From positions 1-11,456 of the forward strand of contig CAZJTP010000145.1 in NCBI GenBank assembly GCA_964548955.1: DNA of 11,456 bases. The letters run 5' to 3'. The notes under the pieces are model-generated. The model worked only from the letters and a program-made list of their open reading frames with translations. It searched no databases and was not told where the DNA came from. This document shows positions 1 through 6,730 of the stretch, piece after piece. Within the stretch, counting starts at the first letter, position 1, and each line of letters begins with the position of its first letter. Position numbers and translations under genes: made by a program. This stretch comes from GCA-020344555 sp964548955 (GTDB lineage Bacteria > Planctomycetota > Phycisphaerae > UBA1845).

Positions 1-119
1 GGAGCTTGCAGGTGTTCCTCATCCCTTCCAGAGGCAGGGGATACGACTGGAACGTCGGTCCTACGGATTCTGCCGGACACTCTCGTCACCCTGAAGGCAA
101 TATAGGCGGCCGGATTTAG
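1..119. other. Left-edge stretch, no gene assigned
   Basis: This 119-nt stretch lies past the stop of the phosphatase gene. On the plus strand all three frames are open from the edge for some distance; one runs to a TAG at 117-119 that directly abuts the convergent stop at 120-122. It could be the 3' end of a convergent gene, but nothing in its ~38 codons is recognisable. On the minus strand an ATG at 20-22 could start a next gene that leaves the window, and only seven codons are visible. Neither reading can be chosen, and no clear terminator hairpin was seen. Confidence 0.25.
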
Positions 120-974
120 CTACGAGATAGCGGCGCAGGGGCGAATGCTGCTTACGAGGCGGTCAAGGGTGACAGGTTTGTTCAAGTCGAGCGGCAGAAA
201 CACGCCGTGGTTATGATCGCTCGCCAGGATCACCATCCGGTCGTGCACGACGTCGTAGCCCGTTTCCTGAGGTTGATGCCCGCACAGAAAGAAGTCGACG
301 TCAAACAGCTTGCACAGCGTGGTCAACGCAGTCTTGGTTTGATATCGACCCCAGACGAGCGCGCGGGCGGATCCGTCGTCGTCAAGGTCCTCTCCGGTGG
401 GGACGCGTGAAAGCACGGTCGGATCGAACGTGGGAAGGTTGCGCGGGCTCGGAAGCGAATGCGAAAGAAGGACGCGGTTGGGGGTTCGACCGGCCAGCGG
501 AAGCGAGCGGATAAACGTGTCGATCGCCTCCAGCACCAAACGGCCGTCCTGACCGTACGCGTCAAGGACGCCCTCTTCGAAGCTCCGCGTCACGACGCGT
601 CCGTTCTTGGTGATCTCGTGCCGGTTGACCTGTGCGAGTTCGTGGTTCCCCAGCAAAAAGTGCACCTGATCGGGAAACTCACATTTCCACCGGGCGGCCT
701 CTGACAAGACCTCATGCGAGGTGTCGTGCGACGTGAACAATTCGACCTCTTCGTGGATGATCTCGTGGAGGATTACGTGCCGGGCGCCGAATTGCCCGAG
801 GTCACAGAAACGCTTCACCTTCTCGAAGTTGCGGCGATGCCCGTGCAGATCACCCGTCATCACGACCTGTCCGTAGTTGGGAAAAACCAGAAGAGAACCG
901 CTCAGCAGCGGATCCTCCCGGTTCAACCGGGCGGCTTCGAGGATGACCTCGGCAGCTTTTGTGGCGTCGATCAC
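120..974 (-). CDS. PPP-like metallophosphoesterase (predicted Ser/Thr protein phosphatase)
   Basis: This 284-residue protein has the calcineurin-like phosphoesterase layout: GDLHG at 41-45, GNHE at 109-112, a metal-ligand-type His172 in a SHS context, and CGH at 231-233. The segment leading to GNHE (a FPDQVHFLLGNHE pattern) resembles eukaryotic-type PPP phosphatases such as PP1. Members use two metals to hydrolyse phosphoesters. Oddly, the second PPP motif (GDxVDRG) is replaced by LHEIIHEE at about 69-76. If the alignment is right, the metal-bridging Asp becomes Glu71 and the phosphate-binding Arg becomes Glu75. No signal peptide or membrane segment is visible, so it is probably cytosolic. 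The GTG start overlaps the kinase stop as GTGA with GAGG seven bases upstream, and the next Met is residue 39, past an N-terminal helix. Its partner in function is probably the adjacent kinase or that kinase's substrates. A nucleotide or other small-molecule phosphoesterase is the alternative. Confidence 0.85.
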   Translation of the reverse strand: MIDATKAAEVILEAARLNREDPLLSGSLLVFPNYGQVVMTGDLHGHRRNFEKVKRFCDLGQFGARHVILHEIIHEEVELFTSHDTSHEVLSEAARWKCEFPDQVHFLLGNHELAQVNRHEITKNGRVVTRSFEEGVLDAYGQDGRLVLEAIDTFIRSLPLAGRTPNRVLLSHSLPSPRNLPTFDPTVLSRVPTGEDLDDDGSARALVWGRYQTKTALTTLCKLFDVDFFLCGHQPQETGYDVVHDRMVILASDHNHGVFLPLDLNKPVTLDRLVSSIRPCAAIS

Positions 975-1876
975 GCGTCATCCTCAGTGGGTTGGGGCGT
1001 CTTCTTGGCGGGTGGGAATATATCGGCGAGGCGCCCTGCACGAGCACTGTCGCGATACTTATCCCAAAGTTTTTGAACCACCATCAGCCTTGCGAGCACC
1101 TGTTTCATGTCGGCCGGTCGCTCGACCGGGTTCTCACGACAACACTCCATCACGAGCGTTGACAGCGAGATGGGAATCTTATCATTGTGCTCAACCGGGG
1201 CAATGGGCTTATGAGAGGTCACGATATTGATGCCGCCGCGTGAATCGAGGCCGCGGATGGCCGTCGGATAGTTTTCCGAGGTCAATACCCAGTACATCGT
1301 TGCTCCCAGATTGAACACGTCCGTGCGCTGATCGAGCAGCAGGCGTTGCACCTGCTCCGGTGCGATGTAGTCGGGCGTACCCTGGATTCGCTGCTTCCGA
1401 TGGTGGATCCGGCACGATTGGCCGAAATCTATGATTTTTACCACGCCGCCCTGGGCGATCAAGATGTTGGTCGGTTTGATATCCGTGTGGATGAACCCGA
1501 CCTCGTGCATCGCGTTCAACGCCGCCGCCACTTTCTGAAAAAGAAGCAGGAAGGTTTTGAGGCGATTGGGTCGTGCCTTTTCCAGGTTCAGACCCTCCAC
1601 GTATTCCATGACCAGCAAGAGCTCTTTCACTTGCAGGCGCTTGCGGATTCGCTTGAGCGAAAAGCTGCGCCGCAGACCCGGATGGTCGAACTTGCTGCTT
1701 ACCTTGTACTCGTTTTCGGCCTGGGCAAGGAACCGCTCATCCTCGGGTGTGTTACGCACGACGTGCTTGACAGCCACTGTTTTGCCCGTTTGCAGCTCGA
1801 TGGCGACGTAGAGCTTAGAGCCCGCACCGACACCTATCTGTCTGGTGACTCGGTATCCGGCCAAAATATCGTCCAC
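971..1876 (-). CDS. Cytosolic Ser/Thr protein kinase (Hanks type)
   Basis: This 301-residue protein is nearly all kinase domain. It shows a glycine loop at 14-23 (GxGxxS), the ATP-anchoring Lys37 in VAVKH, a helix-C Glu probably at 56, the catalytic loop HTDIKPTN at 130-137 with Asp132, Lys134 and Asn137, DFG at 150-152, APE at 172-174, the helix-F Asp186 and Arg253 near the end. All catalytic residues are present, so it should be active. Thr131 replaces the usual Arg before the catalytic Asp, making it a non-RD kinase that may not need activation-loop phosphorylation. The tail after residue 265 is short and Pro/Lys-rich. There is no transmembrane segment or PASTA-type sensor, so it probably acts in the cytoplasm on a signal delivered by partners. 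The start is a GTG with GAGG nine bases upstream. The gene overlaps the phosphatase gene by four bases, suggesting kinase and phosphatase act on common targets. Confidence 0.93.
   Translation of the reverse strand: MDDILAGYRVTRQIGVGAGSKLYVAIELQTGKTVAVKHVVRNTPEDERFLAQAENEYKVSSKFDHPGLRRSFSLKRIRKRLQVKELLLVMEYVEGLNLEKARPNRLKTFLLLFQKVAAALNAMHEVGFIHTDIKPTNILIAQGGVVKIIDFGQSCRIHHRKQRIQGTPDYIAPEQVQRLLLDQRTDVFNLGATMYWVLTSENYPTAIRGLDSRGGINIVTSHKPIAPVEHNDKIPISLSTLVMECCRENPVERPADMKQVLARLMVVQKLWDKYRDSARAGRLADIFPPAKKTPQPTEDDA
982..985 (-). promoter_or_regulatory. Ribosome binding site inside kinase 3' end
   Basis: GAGG on the minus strand, seven bases before the GTG at 974-972. It lies inside the last codons of the kinase gene and supports the GTG start of the phosphatase and translational coupling of the pair. 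Confidence 0.6.
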
Positions 1877-1885
1877 GGGATCGAT

Positions 1886-1889
1886 CCTC
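1886..1889 (-). promoter_or_regulatory. Ribosome binding site of the kinase gene
   Basis: GAGG on the minus strand, nine bases before the GTG at 1876-1874. No ATG/GTG/TTG start lies between this GTG and the in-frame TAG at 1963-1961, so the site decides the start. Confidence 0.5.
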
Positions 1890-1998
1890 GCGGCGGGTGG
1901 GATCGACGCGCAGCGAATCCCGGCGCCGGTCTGAACAACCTCGCGCTTACCGCCGCGCGCCTACGCTCGGTGTACTACTCGCATCGACCTCGACGAAA

Positions 1999-2027
1999 AG
2001 AGTAGCAGCCTTCCGCCCACAAACCAA
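1999..2027 (-). promoter_or_regulatory. Weak candidate sigma-70-type promoter for kinase/phosphatase
   Basis: On the minus strand TTGGTT (2027-2022) lies 17 bases before TACTCT (2004-1999), which is preceded by TG one base upstream, as in an extended -10 element. Each hexamer matches consensus at only three positions. Position and orientation suit the kinase gene, but the call is tentative. Confidence 0.25.
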
Positions 2028-2275
2028 GTCCCCCGCCACGTGCTGCGTGCTTTCCTGCTGATCGCCGCGGTCCGCAGCCGGGTCGGCTCCTATAGAATCG
2101 GCCACTTGCCTGCCAGGCGTGAGAGCGACGTTTCCGGTCGGATTCCCCGCCGACGCGCCACAGGACGGATGTGTTGCGTGGACGTTGATGAGTGGCCGTG
2201 CGCGGATGCTGGGAACAAGCCTCCGCTCGAAAACGGCATGGCGAATCCCGCGCCGGTCAACAGGTTTGCCTTCGC

Positions 2276-5152
2276 CTACGGTTGGACCAGGGATCGGGCG
2301 GCGGAGGTCGGATCAAGCTTGACCGCCTGCCGGGCGAGTTGCTGTGCCGATTTATTGTCACCAATCTTGTGCGCGGCGAATGCGGCGTTTTCGAAGTGTT
2401 TGGAATTATCCGGTTCGAGTTTCGTAAGCATCTTGTATTCACCAAGTGCCGTTTTCGTGTCGCCTGCCTGCATGCTCGTATCGCCCAGCAACTGGTGCAG
2501 CTCCACGCTGAACGGATTGATGAACAAAGCCCTGCGATACCAGTACGCCGCTTCACCGAGCCGGCTGCGACGCTTGTAGATGCCTGCGATCTCGGCCGCG
2601 ATTGTGGCGTCGCCGTCGTCGAGCCGGGCCAGCTCCAACAGTTGTGTAAGCGCCGGACCGTGCTCGTCTTGCCTTAGATGGATGCCGGCCAGACCGCGCC
2701 AGCTTGCGGGATCCATCGGACACAGATTTTGGAGCCGCTTGTACCAGTCGGTCGCCAGATCGTACTGTTCGCGCCGCAGGGCGATCTCAGCGAAGAACTT
2801 CGGCGCGGTCCGGTCGTTAGGCGCTATTTTCACCAGCCGCCCAAGCACCGGCAGGGCCTCTTCATAGTACACGCGTTTGGCCGACTCGTTCTGCTCCTGT
2901 TTGACGAAGAATGACAACACCTTGGCAGTCACCTCAAGCCCGTTGGGTTCGTTCTCATCGAGTTCGATCGCCCGTCGCGCCGTGACCAGCGCCCGCTCGA
3001 AATCCCCGTCGTCAAACTCCGCCTGCGCAAGCCGGCCGAGTACACCCGCATCGACGCCCGCCGTCTCCGAAAGGGCGCGGAGTTCGTCCACGTTCTCCGG
3101 CGGTGTCAGGTCAAAACACCATCGTGCCGCTTGATCCTGCGCCCACTTGCGAAAATCCCGATCGAAATCCTCCGGCTCAATACCGAGAAGCCCACTGAAG
3201 ACCTCCTGCTGCGTCCGGCCGTTATTGAATCGCCTCAGCATATCGTTGATGATATCATACCCGAACCGCTCGATAATGTATTCACACATCCACTCGCTCT
3301 GGGCATAGGCAAGCTGGCGATCGCCGCGGCGTAGCGGCCTGATGAATCCCCAGTCGATCGATTCGAGCGTGAACAACCGACCGCGACGGATGGCGTCGGC
3401 CAACATCTCACACCAAAGGAAATGCCGCGGGGTATCCTCTTGAGAGACGGCCAGGCCCTCCGTGAACCAGTGTGGGATCCGGTTGAGCGTCGCTTCCAGC
3501 GTGACGGTGTGTGTGAATTCGTGCTTGAGCACACCGGCGATGTTGTATGGTGTCAAGGTCACCGAGTCGCGCGGCGTCGCCAGCGCAATTACCCGCCCGG
3601 TGCACGCACCGATCGTGTGGATCCACGGTTTCCCCGTAATGCGGACGCCGAACGCGCGGTGGGTGGGGAAGAACTCCACGATCGTTTTCGTTTCAAGCGG
3701 CGTTTCGTAGTCATCAGTGACGGTCTCGTAGATGTCCTCCATAAACGTCGTGACGAACTCACCGATTCCGGGATTGCGAACCGCGTCATACTTAATGATG
3801 AAGTGCGGCGTCTCGACGCGGTCGAACCTCTCGAGCATCTCGAGCAGCTCGAGCGTGAACTTCGTGCGTTCGTTGAATGGATCCAGCGACCAGGCGGCCT
3901 CAAGCGCATCGCGGGCCTTTCCCTCCAATCCCCACTGCATGTACATCATGCCGAGTTCCGTGCGGGCGTTGACGTCGGTCGGCTCAAACTCGATCGCCCT
4001 TTTGTATTCACGCTCCGATGCGGCGTATTGGCGGATGCCCGATAGCGCGTCTCCCAAGATGCGGTGAAGCAGTGCACAGGTGGGATTGATCGCCGCGATG
4101 CGTGTGTTTTTTCGCGCTACGGCGGCTTCGTCATACTGACATGCACTGGCGGCTGCGCTGATCGCAATGGCTGTCAGGTCATTGGGATTAATCGCCAGCG
4201 CCCGCTCGCAGGTTTCTGCTGCCTGGGCGTAGCGCCGCTCATACATGAACTTTTTAGCGAGCAGGTGGATCGCGGGTGCGTGATTCGGATTGACCGCGAG
4301 CGCCAGCTCAGTCTGCCGTTCAACCTCCTCGAAGTTCCATCCTTCAAGCGCGACCTCACCCAGCCCGACGTGAGCCTGCGGGAGGTTCTTGTTGCTGCGC
4401 AGGGCGGCTTTGTAATCCGAAATGCTGCCGTCCTCCCGGTCATTGTTGTATTTTTCGCGCAGCAAGTCGGCGGCTGCGATGCGTGCCGGCCAGTACGTCC
4501 GATCGAGTCGTCCGTAGGCAACTTGGAGCATCCTATTAAGCGCGTGCTTTGTACGCCGTGCCACGCTGGTCCGCGTTAACACGCTGTACCGCAGAAAGCC
4601 CACCGCCGTGTGCGTGATCCACGCCGAGTCGCGCGGCAATTCCGCACGCCCGGATATCTGCCTATCGAACCACCGGTAGGTTTCAATGGCCTCATCGCGC
4701 CGGCCCAACAACTCCAGCATTTGCCCGAGCAGAAGCCTGGCACCGGCTTGGTTCTTATCAAGTTTCACAGCGTCACGTGCGTAACGGAGTGTCTCCTCAT
4801 ATCGTCCGGTCAACCGGTAGAGCTCAGCCAGCAGGTAGTGCCAGTCGGCGGACTGATCGGCGGAAAGCTGTATTAAACCCGCGATAGCTTGGGCGTACTC
4901 GCCAATCTGAAGGCGACATCGCGCCAGACCCAATGCGGCTTTAAGCGCATGACGCGGCTCGTTGGCAAGGGCTTCGTAGGCTTCGATGGCCTGTTCATAT
5001 GATCCCCCCATGAGCAGGTCGCGCGCACCGGCGAGCGTTGGAGGGCGCGCGTCCCTCTTCGCCTCAGCGGAATCCTTGTCGGCATCCTGGCCGAACGCAC
5101 CGGCCGCATAACCCGTCAGCATGACTGTGAACACAACCAGCGACCTACTCAT
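2276..5152 (-). CDS. Exported TPR protein with central peptidase-MA (gluzincin) domain
   Basis: This 958-residue protein has an N-terminal signal peptide (hydrophobic stretch about 4-20, cleavage near 20-22). Tetratricopeptide-like helical repeats cover about 40-160 and 245-425. A metallopeptidase domain spans about 445-675, followed by a second TPR block at about 700-945. The zinc motif HEFTH is at 544-548, with Glu545 as the catalytic base and Glu565 in WFTEGLA as the likely third ligand. This is the HExxH...E pattern of gluzincins of the peptidase MA type (compare Pfam Peptidase_MA_2). TPR blocks usually bind partners, so the protease may act on a bound protein outside the cytoplasm; substrate and true proteolytic activity are unknown. 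The ATG is used because the signal peptide follows at once, although no good Shine-Dalgarno sequence precedes it. It lies 81 nt past the dipeptidase stop on the same strand and may share its transcript. Confidence 0.88.
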   Translation of the reverse strand: MSRSLVVFTVMLTGYAAGAFGQDADKDSAEAKRDARPPTLAGARDLLMGGSYEQAIEAYEALANEPRHALKAALGLARCRLQIGEYAQAIAGLIQLSADQSADWHYLLAELYRLTGRYEETLRYARDAVKLDKNQAGARLLLGQMLELLGRRDEAIETYRWFDRQISGRAELPRDSAWITHTAVGFLRYSVLTRTSVARRTKHALNRMLQVAYGRLDRTYWPARIAAADLLREKYNNDREDGSISDYKAALRSNKNLPQAHVGLGEVALEGWNFEEVERQTELALAVNPNHAPAIHLLAKKFMYERRYAQAAETCERALAINPNDLTAIAISAAASACQYDEAAVARKNTRIAAINPTCALLHRILGDALSGIRQYAASEREYKRAIEFEPTDVNARTELGMMYMQWGLEGKARDALEAAWSLDPFNERTKFTLELLEMLERFDRVETPHFIIKYDAVRNPGIGEFVTTFMEDIYETVTDDYETPLETKTIVEFFPTHRAFGVRITGKPWIHTIGACTGRVIALATPRDSVTLTPYNIAGVLKHEFTHTVTLEATLNRIPHWFTEGLAVSQEDTPRHFLWCEMLADAIRRGRLFTLESIDWGFIRPLRRGDRQLAYAQSEWMCEYIIERFGYDIINDMLRRFNNGRTQQEVFSGLLGIEPEDFDRDFRKWAQDQAARWCFDLTPPENVDELRALSETAGVDAGVLGRLAQAEFDDGDFERALVTARRAIELDENEPNGLEVTAKVLSFFVKQEQNESAKRVYYEEALPVLGRLVKIAPNDRTAPKFFAEIALRREQYDLATDWYKRLQNLCPMDPASWRGLAGIHLRQDEHGPALTQLLELARLDDGDATIAAEIAGIYKRRSRLGEAAYWYRRALFINPFSVELHQLLGDTSMQAGDTKTALGEYKMLTKLEPDNSKHFENAAFAAHKIGDNKSAQQLARQAVKLDPTSAARSLVQP

Positions 5153-5209
5153 TGAGAGCTAGCATCCCAATGCAAAAACATCTGAGAGTACGTACATCCT
5201 TCCACCGGC

Positions 5210-5228
5210 GCTGCTTCCAAGGTGCAGC
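5210..5228 (-). terminator. Small hairpin after dipeptidase stop (doubtful terminator)
   Basis: The arms GCTGC and GCAGC (5 bp, 9-nt loop) lie within the 81-nt gap after the dipeptidase stop on the minus strand. No T-run follows, so it is a weak or non-functional terminator at best. The rest of the gap shows no Shine-Dalgarno sequence or clear promoter for the TPR gene. Confidence 0.2.
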
Positions 5229-5233
5229 GACTT

Positions 5234-6514
5234 CTAGTCTGTCCAGAGGCGGGCCATATCCTCGGCCTTTCGAAATGTTCGCAGCAGGTTGCCGCCCAGA
5301 ATTTTGAGAATGTCCTTCTTGGAGTAGCCGCGGTTGAGCAGTTCCTGCGTGATGTAGGGGTAGCAGGACACGTCTTCGAGTTGCTCGGGGAGCACGCTGC
5401 AGCCGTCGTAATCCGAGCCCAGTCCTACATGGTCGATACCGGCAACCTTCACAATGTGATCAATGTGATCCACGACGGTGTGAACCGTCCCGCGAGGGAT
5501 GGGATTCTGCTGGCGCCACTGCTTGATGGCCTTCTCGAATTCCTCCTGATCGGGATGCTCTTCACGAATCCCCCGGATGGTCTCGAAGATATGCTCCATC
5601 ATGCGAGCCGCTTCGGGCTCGACAAACCCTGAATAGAAGTTGACCATCACGAGGCCGTCGTTCTCCGCGATCGAGCGCAGCACGTCGTCCGGAACGTTCC
5701 TCGGGTGTTGAGCCACGGCATAGGCCGATGAGTGCGAGGCGATGATCGGGGCGCGAGTCACCCGCAGGGCATCCCGCATCGTGTCGAACGAGACGTGGGA
5801 GATGTCCACAAGCATCCCCAACCGGTTCATCTCGCGCACGACCTCTTCGCCGAAGGTCGTGAGGCCGCCATGACGGGCTTCGTCGGTGGCGGAGTCCGCC
5901 CAGTCGATGGTCTCCGTGTGGGTGAGCGTCATGTAGCGAACGCCCAGCTCGTAGAACATCCGCAACGTTCCCAGGGAGTTTTCGATGGTGTGGCCACCTT
6001 CAACGGCAACCAGCGAGGCGATCTTACCCTTGCGGTGTATTCGTACGATGTCGTCGGCCGAACAGGCCATCTCGAACGTATCAGGATAGTGCCGGATCAT
6101 CCGATGGATCAGGTCGATCTGTTCGAGTGCCGTACGCGCGGCACCACCGGTCCGCATGGTCTCGGGTGGGACCCAGGCCACCCAGAACTGTGCACCGACG
6201 CCGCCCTTCCGGAGGCGCGGAATATCCGTGTGTGCGTCTTCCCGGTGCTTGGAAAGATCAAAGTTGTCAAACGACGATCCCCCCTTTTCTCGCACCTTCC
6301 ACAACAGATCGTTGTGCCCGTCGATGAGGATGGCGGAGCGATGAATGCGCAAGGCTTTTTCAGTAAGTATGACTGGAGCACGTTCACTTGATATCATCAA
6401 TGAGGCCGCGCCGCGTGAATCGGGCTGTGCGTCCGCCGCGCCGGCCGTTGACGGCGCCCGACACGAAGAGACCAGCAATCCACCGATCACCATCCAGCAA
6501 AGTAGCCGTTTCAT
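5234..6514 (-). CDS. M19 family (renal-type) dipeptidase, predicted lipoprotein
   Basis: This 426-residue binuclear zinc dipeptidase aligns by motif with membrane (renal) dipeptidase. His67 and Asp69 sit in DGHND, the bridging Glu172 in VEGGH, His240 in DISH, His261 in ASHSS, Arg272 in HPRN, and Asp368 in GSDYDG. The family cleaves dipeptides and tolerates a D-residue at the C-terminal position. The N-terminus is a lipoprotein signal: Lys2/Arg3, a hydrophobic core, then VSSC with Cys18 as lipidation site. The enzyme is therefore expected to be membrane-anchored outside the cytoplasm, with a linker of about 30 residues before the domain. The ATG has a strong GGAGG six bases upstream. It lies 216 nt past the S58 stop and 81 nt before the TPR gene, all on the same strand. 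All metal and substrate residues are intact, so it should be active; its substrate is not shown by the sequence. Confidence 0.95.
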   Translation of the reverse strand: MKRLLCWMVIGGLLVSSCRAPSTAGAADAQPDSRGAASLMISSERAPVILTEKALRIHRSAILIDGHNDLLWKVREKGGSSFDNFDLSKHREDAHTDIPRLRKGGVGAQFWVAWVPPETMRTGGAARTALEQIDLIHRMIRHYPDTFEMACSADDIVRIHRKGKIASLVAVEGGHTIENSLGTLRMFYELGVRYMTLTHTETIDWADSATDEARHGGLTTFGEEVVREMNRLGMLVDISHVSFDTMRDALRVTRAPIIASHSSAYAVAQHPRNVPDDVLRSIAENDGLVMVNFYSGFVEPEAARMMEHIFETIRGIREEHPDQEEFEKAIKQWRQQNPIPRGTVHTVVDHIDHIVKVAGIDHVGLGSDYDGCSVLPEQLEDVSCYPYITQELLNRGYSKKDILKILGGNLLRTFRKAEDMARLWTD

Positions 6515-6520
6515 GATAAT

Positions 6521-6525
6521 CCTCC
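6521..6525 (-). promoter_or_regulatory. Strong ribosome binding site of the dipeptidase gene
   Basis: GGAGG on the minus strand, six bases before the ATG at 6514-6512. It fixes the start that gives the lipoprotein signal peptide. Confidence 0.8.
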
Positions 6526-6553
6526 GTCAGCTGAGGTCTGCCGTCAATTGGAC

Positions 6554-6582
6554 TTTGTAGGCCATCCGCGTTCGTCATGCAA
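6554..6582 (-). promoter_or_regulatory. Candidate promoter of the dipeptidase gene
   Basis: On the minus strand TTGCAT (6582-6577) is followed after 17 bases by TACAAA (6559-6554). The -35 matches consensus at three positions and the -10 at four. It would give a 5' leader of about 30 nt ending in the strong ribosome site, which is why it is preferred over other weak matches in this spacer. Confidence 0.35.
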
Positions 6583-6610
6583 ACGTCTTCGGACGGCGTC
6601 GCAACCGCCG

Positions 6611-6630
6611 GGGATGAGTGTCCTCATTCC
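6611..6630. repeat. 8-bp stem hairpin between dipeptidase and S58 genes
   Basis: GGGATGAG and CTCATTCC pair over eight positions (one G-T wobble) around a TGTC loop. It has no T-run on either strand. Together with the larger palindrome at 6647-6718 it makes this spacer unusually structured. Confidence 0.5.
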
Positions 6631-6646
6631 GAGCCCGTTCCTAAAC

Positions 6647-6718
6647 CGAGCCCCAAGCGCGAGCAACGGGTCAAGAAGCAGTATGGGAATCATACCACGC
6701 GATTGCGCTTGGGGCTCG
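6647..6718. repeat. Perfect 14-bp inverted repeat with nested hairpin (REP-like)
   Basis: The arms at 6647-6660 (cgagccccaagcgc) and 6705-6718 are perfect reverse complements, separated by 44 nt. The loop holds a second hairpin, with gtatg at 6681-6685 and catac at 6691-6695. A competing 6-bp pairing, cccgtt at 6634-6639 with aacggg at 6665-6670, would enclose the left arm. The right arm ends 12 nt beyond the stop of the S58 gene, so on that transcript it could protect the 3' end or help termination; there is no clear T-run. The high GC, the symmetry and the extragenic position resemble repetitive extragenic palindromes, but copy number in the genome cannot be seen from this window. Confidence 0.7.
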
Positions 6719-6730
6719 ATTCAAGAGGAT

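Larger units (their letters stand above)
1877..2275. other. 399-nt spacer between TPR gene and kinase gene
   Basis: No convincing gene lies here on either strand. Plus-strand open frames cross it but run on antisense through the neighbouring genes and are rejected. Contents seen: a weak candidate promoter (1999-2027, minus strand), a seven-codon minus-strand open frame (ATG at 1984-1982, TAG at 1963-1961) in the same frame as the kinase, then 28 stop-free codons leading into the kinase GTG. There is also a short palindrome at 2076-2088 (5-bp arms, 3-nt loop). No U-tract terminator was found after the TPR stop, so read-through from the TPR gene into the kinase cannot be excluded. Confidence 0.6.

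Noticed and set aside
1..105. 3' end of a convergent plus-strand gene
   Set aside because: All three frames are open and none gives a recognisable protein, so no CDS is called.
971..1876. Kinase as a pseudokinase because of HTD instead of HRD
   Set aside because: Lys37, Asp132, Lys134, Asn137 and Asp150 are all present. Only the non-essential Arg is changed, which defines a non-RD kinase.
1346..2005. Plus-strand open frame of 219 codons
   Set aside because: It lies antisense to the kinase gene, which has all catalytic motifs. The translation resembles nothing and has no ribosome site.
2040..2677. Plus-strand open frames crossing the 1877-2275 spacer
   Set aside because: They run deep into the antisense of the TPR gene, are rich in Cys, Arg and Ser as expected of shadow frames, and show no family motif.
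5732..6391. Plus-strand open frame of 219 codons
   Set aside because: It is fully antisense to the M19 dipeptidase, whose metal ligands are all intact on the other strand.
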